Of a stretch of 64,000 nt of DNA, positions 60,332 through 64,000 are shown piece by piece. Made by a program: the position numbers and the translations under genes. Below the pieces are notes generated by a model. The model saw nothing but the letters and a program-made list of their open reading frames with translations. It did not search any database and was not told the origin of the DNA. The stretch is from NCBI RefSeq assembly GCF_900108945.1, contig NZ_FNYE01000006.1, forward strand, positions 1-64,000, in the 5' to 3' direction. The DNA is from Paraburkholderia diazotrophica. Lineage in GTDB: Bacteria > Pseudomonadota > Gammaproteobacteria > Burkholderiales > Burkholderiaceae. Each line of letters opens with the position of its first letter. The first letter of the stretch is position 1.

Positions 60332-61631
60332 TCTCAAACACTCAATCGGGATGGCGGCAACGTTCTGTTTGCTCGACGCCAGCGCAAGCGCTCAGGCCGC
60401 CGATCTCGTCACCGTCGTGCAACAGGCGCTCGGGCATGACGCCGATCTGGCGCAGGCGCGCGCCGCTCAGGTCGCCGCGAAAGAGGCGGTGCCGCAGGCG
60501 CGCGCGCCCCTTTTGCCACAGATATCAGGGGGCTGGGGACGCACGTACAACAGCATCGCGACACAAGGCTTTCCGCGCACGTCGTACTGGCAGAACGGCT
60601 GGACCGTGTCGCTCACGCAGCCGATCTTCGACTGGACCAAATGGGAGGCCTACAGGCAGGCCGATTACGTCGAAGCGCTGGGCGCGGTCAACGTGGACTT
60701 CGCGCAGCAGACAGCGTTGTTGCATGCCGTGCGCGCCTATTTCGACGAACTCGCAGCGGAGGACGAAGTGACGCGCGCGTCAGACTACGGCGCCGCCGTC
60801 GACACGCAGCTCCAGATTCTGCAGCGCAACCGCGCGGCCGGCGAGGCGACCGTCATCGACATGCGCGAAGCGCTGACATCGCGTGAGCAGGTCACGTTGC
60901 AGCAGTCGGACGCGCAAAACGCGCTTGCTGCGAAGCGCCGCGCGCTGGAACAGGTGACGGGCGCGCCGTTCACCGCGCTGTCGCGTTTGCCCGATGCGCT
61001 TGCGCTGCCGAGTCTCGCGCCCGAGGATGCCGATGCGTGGGCGAATCAGGCAAAGGATCACGGTTATCCGGTGCAACAGAAGCAGCTCGAATGGCAGGTC
61101 GCGAAGTTCGATGTCGGCAAGGCGAAGGGCGAGCACTATCCGTCCGTGTATCTGACGGGCAGTTATACGCCGTCGGGCGCGGCATCCGGCTACGCACGAC
61201 CGACGACGACGGCAACGGGCATGCTCGCCGTGTCGATTCCGCTGTACGCGGGCGGGGCGACGCAATCGAAAGTCAGGCAAACCGAGGCGCTGCAGGACGA
61301 GGCGATGCAAGCACTCGTCGGCGCGACACGCACGGCCGACGCATCCGCTCGCGACAACTACGCGCGCTATCAGCAAGGCCGCGCACGCGTCGACATGCTC
61401 GCGCATCTGGTCGCATCGTGCCGCGAAACGCTCGCGGCTACACGGGTCGGCTACAAGGTCGGCACGCGTACGAGCACCGACGTATTGCGCGCCATCGATG
61501 CGCTCTATTCGACGCAGCGCGATCTGCTTGCCGCGCGCTACGACGCGGTCGTCACGTTGTTGCAGCTAAAAGGCGATACGTCGACGTTGAGCCTCACGGA
61601 TGTTGTCCAGATCAACACGTTGCTTCGTTGA
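60324..61631 (+). CDS. TolC-family outer-membrane channel
   Basis: A 435-residue outer-membrane efflux protein. The signal peptide (to about residue 24, ending AQAAD) is followed by two repeats of the outer-membrane/coiled-coil unit; typical stretches are DLAQARAAQVAAKEAVPQAR, LSVGYTQPIFD-like VSLTQPIFDWTKWEAY, and VGYKVGTRTSTDVLRA in the second half. The start at 60324 overlaps the exporter stop (8 nt). It completes the tripartite type I secretion path with the exporter and fusion protein, so the cluster does not depend on a general TolC. Confidence 0.93.
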   Translation: MRSLKHSIGMAATFCLLDASASAQAADLVTVVQQALGHDADLAQARAAQVAAKEAVPQARAPLLPQISGGWGRTYNSIATQGFPRTSYWQNGWTVSLTQPIFDWTKWEAYRQADYVEALGAVNVDFAQQTALLHAVRAYFDELAAEDEVTRASDYGAAVDTQLQILQRNRAAGEATVIDMREALTSREQVTLQQSDAQNALAAKRRALEQVTGAPFTALSRLPDALALPSLAPEDADAWANQAKDHGYPVQQKQLEWQVAKFDVGKAKGEHYPSVYLTGSYTPSGAASGYARPTTTATGMLAVSIPLYAGGATQSKVRQTEALQDEAMQALVGATRTADASARDNYARYQQGRARVDMLAHLVASCRETLAATRVGYKVGTRTSTDVLRAIDALYSTQRDLLAARYDAVVTLLQLKGDTSTLSLTDVVQINTLLR

Positions 61632-61782
61632 GCGCTCAACTATTCGTCAAGAACTGTCAAAAATGAAGGGCTGGGGAAAAAGCCGTCAACGCTTCGTCAG
61701 CCGGGACGTTTAGAGCGATGACCTATCAGGTCGGCGGCCCGTGAGCCGTTTAATCAACGCAAGGTTTTGAGGAATCAAGTCA

Positions 61783-62019
61783 ATGAACAAGCACATCATC
61801 GCTGCCGCTCTGGCAGGTCTGTTCTCGGTCGCCGCATTCGCCCAGGCATCGGCTCCCGCAGCCACGGCACCGGCTCCCGCCGCCACGGAACAGGCAACGG
61901 CTGTTGCATCGGCGCCCGCCGCAAAGCATCACGCAAAGAAGCATCACGCCAAGAAGCACCACGCTCACAAGGCAGCGCCGAAGGCAGCCAGCGACGAAGC
62001 AGCATCGGCAGCGCAGTAA
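61783..62019 (+). CDS. Small secreted His/Lys/Ala-rich protein
   Basis: A 78-residue protein with a signal peptide (cleavage after AFA, residue 20) and a mature part of low complexity: an Ala/Pro-rich half, then KHHAKKHHAKKHHAHK. The histidine pairs could bind metals, and the basic composition resembles periplasmic acid-shock proteins. Ribosome site GAGGAA supports the start. It has its own terminator and lies 150 nt after the TolC gene, so whether it belongs to the peptide cluster is uncertain. Confidence 0.75.
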   Translation: MNKHIIAAALAGLFSVAAFAQASAPAATAPAPAATEQATAVASAPAAKHHAKKHHAKKHHAHKAAPKAASDEAASAAQ

Positions 62020-62041
62020 CGCGCGCGCCACGCTGAGACTG

Positions 62042-62073
62042 AAGGGGGAAGCGCGCAAACGTCTTCCCCCTTT
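62042..62073 (+). terminator. Stem-loop terminator after the His/Lys-rich gene
   Basis: A 10-bp perfect stem AAGGGGGAAG/CTTCCCCCTT (62042-62051 with 62063-62072). The T run is short, but a short A run on the other side may let it serve the convergent gene too. Confidence 0.7.
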
Positions 62074-62082
62074 GCATGTGCG

Positions 62083-63024
62083 TCAGACGCGCGTCTGGCG
62101 CTGGTCCGCGAATGGACCGAGCCGGCTTGCAAAACGGCGCGCGCATTCGAGTCCGAACGGGGTTGGACGCGTGCCGCGATCGCGAGCGACGTCGAAACCC
62201 ATGCGCCATGCGGCGATGCGTTTGCCGTAGCAGGTCAACGCGTCGAGCGATTGCATCACGAATACGATCGACGACAGGATGTCTTCGTACAGCGCTTCTG
62301 CGTTCGCGTGATCGCCTTTGGCAAAAGCGTCGTAAATGGCAGCTTGCCAGTCGAATGTATCGGGCGCAACGATCAGTCCCGCGCAACCGGCGCGAAGATT
62401 GTCGATGAGTTCCTGTCCACCGCGTCCATTGAAAACGGGCAGTCGACTGCCTTGTTCCCGCAGGCGTTCTATCGTCGATTGAATGACCGCGGCCGGGCCT
62501 TCGCCTTTTAGCCACTGGAATTGCGGGCACTGCGCCGAAAGCGCGACGAGCGATTGCGCCGACAAGCCGACGCCCAGGTACTCAGGCGCATTCTGAATGC
62601 CTACGGGCACGTTCACGCGCGCCATGACTTGCGAGAAGAAATCGAAGTAGAACGATTCCGGTTTGTCGCGCATGGAAGGCGGCTGAAGGATCAGCGACGA
62701 CGCGCCGAGTTCCACCGTGTAATCCGCGAGCGCGAGTTGCGCATCGACGGTATCGCCCGTGATCGTGACGGCCAGAGGAACGCGCTCGTCGATGTGTTTG
62801 CTGGCCCATTCGATAAAGCGTTGCTTCTCTTTGAGCGACAGGCGGTTCACTTCAGTCGCAAGGCCAAGAATCACGATGCCGCGTGCGCCTGCTTCGATCG
62901 TGCGATCGATCTGCGTGTGAATGGCGCGCTGGTCGAGTGCGTTGTCGGCGTCGAAGTACGCGTAGAGCACGGGCCATATGCCGCGCGGCGAAAAAGGATC
63001 GAGGCGTGACGTCATGATCGTCAT
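62083..63024 (-). CDS. DHDPS/NAL-family aldolase or dehydratase
   Basis: A 313-residue TIM-barrel enzyme of the dihydrodipicolinate synthase family. The Schiff-base lysine is in FQWLKGEGP (about residue 166) and a conserved Tyr in QNAPEYLG (about 143). Substrate is not readable, but it follows an IlvD/Edd sugar-acid dehydratase by 14 nt, so it likely handles a 2-keto-3-deoxy sugar acid (for example 2-keto-3-deoxy-L-arabinonate dehydratase or an aldolase). DapA proper is unlikely. The start is 63024 or the ATG at 63015. Confidence 0.87.
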   Translation of the reverse strand: MTIMTSRLDPFSPRGIWPVLYAYFDADNALDQRAIHTQIDRTIEAGARGIVILGLATEVNRLSLKEKQRFIEWASKHIDERVPLAVTITGDTVDAQLALADYTVELGASSLILQPPSMRDKPESFYFDFFSQVMARVNVPVGIQNAPEYLGVGLSAQSLVALSAQCPQFQWLKGEGPAAVIQSTIERLREQGSRLPVFNGRGGQELIDNLRAGCAGLIVAPDTFDWQAAIYDAFAKGDHANAEALYEDILSSIVFVMQSLDALTCYGKRIAAWRMGFDVARDRGTRPTPFGLECARRFASRLGPFADQRQTRV

Positions 63025-63037
63025 GATCGATGCCGTA

Positions 63038-64000
63038 TCAATGTGATTCGCGCGGCACGGGCGCACCGCTCGCGCCGACGAGGAAGTCGAGGTCGGCGCC
63101 CTGGTCGGCCTGCAACACGTGCTCGACGTAGAGCCGGTAGTAGCCGCGCGCAGGCAATTCAGGCGCTTGCCATGCGGCGCGGCGCCGTTCGAGTTCTTCG
63201 TCGGATACGTCGAGATGCAGACGCCGCGCGTCGACATCGAGCTCGATCATGTCGCCCGTCTGCACCAGTGCTAGCGGCCCGCCTGCCGCCGCTTCGGGCG
63301 ACACGTGCAGCACGACGGCGCCGTACGCCGTGCCGCTCATGCGGCCGTCGGAAATGCGGACCATGTCCGTGATGCCCTTTTGCAGGACCTTTTTCGGCAA
63401 CGGCATGTTGCCCACTTCCGCGAAGCCCGGATAGCCTTTCGGCCCCGCGCCTTTGAGCACCATCACGCAGTGCTCGTCGATATCGAGCGAGTCGTCGTCG
63501 ATCTTCGCGTGCAGTTCTTCGACGTTCTCGAATACCACCGCGCGGCCTCGATGCCTGAGCAACGAAGTTGTCGCCGCCGACGGCTTGATGACGGCGCCGT
63601 TCGGCGCGAGATTGCCTCTGAGCACGGCGATGCCCGCATGCGGCTTGAACGGCTCGGCGAAGGTCGTGATCACTTTCTGGTCATAGTTGGGCGCGTCGCA
63701 GACGTTCTCCCAGATCGTCTTGCCGTTGACGGTCAATGCATCGCAATGCAGAAGACCTTGCTCGCCCAGTTGACGTAGCACCGCGGGCAAGCCGCCCGCG
63801 TAATAAAAATCTTCCATCAGGTGCTCGCCCGACGGCTGCAGATTCACGAGGCACGGCACATTCGATCCGAGTTCCCAGTCTTCGAGCTTGAGGTCGACGC
63901 CGATGCGCTTCGCGAGCGCGATCAGATGCACGACGGCATTCGTCGATCCGCCGATCGCTGCGTTTGTGCGTATCGCGTTTTCGAAGGCCTCGCGTGTGAG
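63038..64000 (-). CDS. IlvD/Edd-family sugar-acid dehydratase (partial)
   Basis: The C-terminal about 320 residues of an iron-sulfur dehydratase are seen; the start lies beyond the window. Family marks are GGSTNAVVHLIALA, VRGNLAPNGAVIK-like AVLRGNLAPNGAVIKPSA, and DGRMSGTAYGAVVLH. The tail type fits L-arabinonate or D-xylonate dehydratases rather than IlvD. It removes water from an aldonate to give the 2-keto-3-deoxy acid that the DHDPS-family enzyme encoded 14 nt downstream would use. Confidence 0.9.
   Translation of the reverse strand, partial: LTREAFENAIRTNAAIGGSTNAVVHLIALAKRIGVDLKLEDWELGSNVPCLVNLQPSGEHLMEDFYYAGGLPAVLRQLGEQGLLHCDALTVNGKTIWENVCDAPNYDQKVITTFAEPFKPHAGIAVLRGNLAPNGAVIKPSAATTSLLRHRGRAVVFENVEELHAKIDDDSLDIDEHCVMVLKGAGPKGYPGFAEVGNMPLPKKVLQKGITDMVRISDGRMSGTAYGAVVLHVSPEAAAGGPLALVQTGDMIELDVDARRLHLDVSDEELERRRAAWQAPELPARGYYRLYVEHVLQADQGADLDFLVGASGAPVPRESH

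Overview
The window looks like part of a chromosome or megaplasmid of a Burkholderia sensu lato bacterium, most likely Paraburkholderia. The basis is high G+C coding sequence, close resemblance to Burkholderia-type catabolic gene sets, and a long paired inverted repeat (40439-41111) of a type familiar from Paraburkholderia intergenic regions. This assignment is inference from gene content; no database was searched.

Layout. 1-1480: a complete IS630-family element with an extra passenger gene. 1481-3113: remains of a minus-strand operon (gene cut by the IS, a BCCP-like protein without its biotin lysine, a type II thioesterase). 3885-6566: DHA2 exporter with divergent LysR regulator. 7125-8800: hemerythrin and a UbiM-like flavin hydroxylase. 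9085-16338: a catabolic set (crotonase, binding protein, ATPase, fused permease, acyl-CoA ligase, IclR regulator) for an unknown carboxylate. 16411-18429: DUF899 protein, AraC regulator, VOC protein. 18922-21201: TonB receptor behind a promoter with a probable Fur box. 21289-28689: mainly minus-strand housekeeping or accessory genes (diguanylate cyclase, desaturase, CDP-diacylglycerol diphosphatase, amidase, ferritin-like protein, FMN reductase).

28895-28996 holds a candidate small RNA of about 67 nt with its own promoter and terminator and two anti-Shine-Dalgarno motifs. 29066-35788 is a compact conflict- or signalling-type locus: TIR protein with a membrane anchor, SLOG-like protein, lysozyme-like protein, CHAT protease with a helical repeat tail, and a convergent protein of unknown function. 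36176-48447 is a non-phosphorylative L-rhamnose cluster: rhamnose 1-dehydrogenase, a lactonase, rhamnonate dehydratase, another SDR, mutarotase, an MFS carrier, a complete ABC importer and a LysR regulator. The last cleavage enzyme is not in the window.

48549-55615 is a chaperone-usher fimbrial operon with a divergent orphan response regulator. 55727-61631 is the most striking system: a 43-residue double-glycine peptide with a CCKCCC core, a strong terminator behind it, then an LpxL-like acyltransferase, a membrane fusion protein, a peptidase-C39 ABC exporter and a TolC-type channel. This is the full logic of a processed and exported, possibly lipid-modified, microcin-like peptide. The window ends in sugar-acid degradation genes (DHDPS-family and IlvD/Edd), the latter cut by the window edge.
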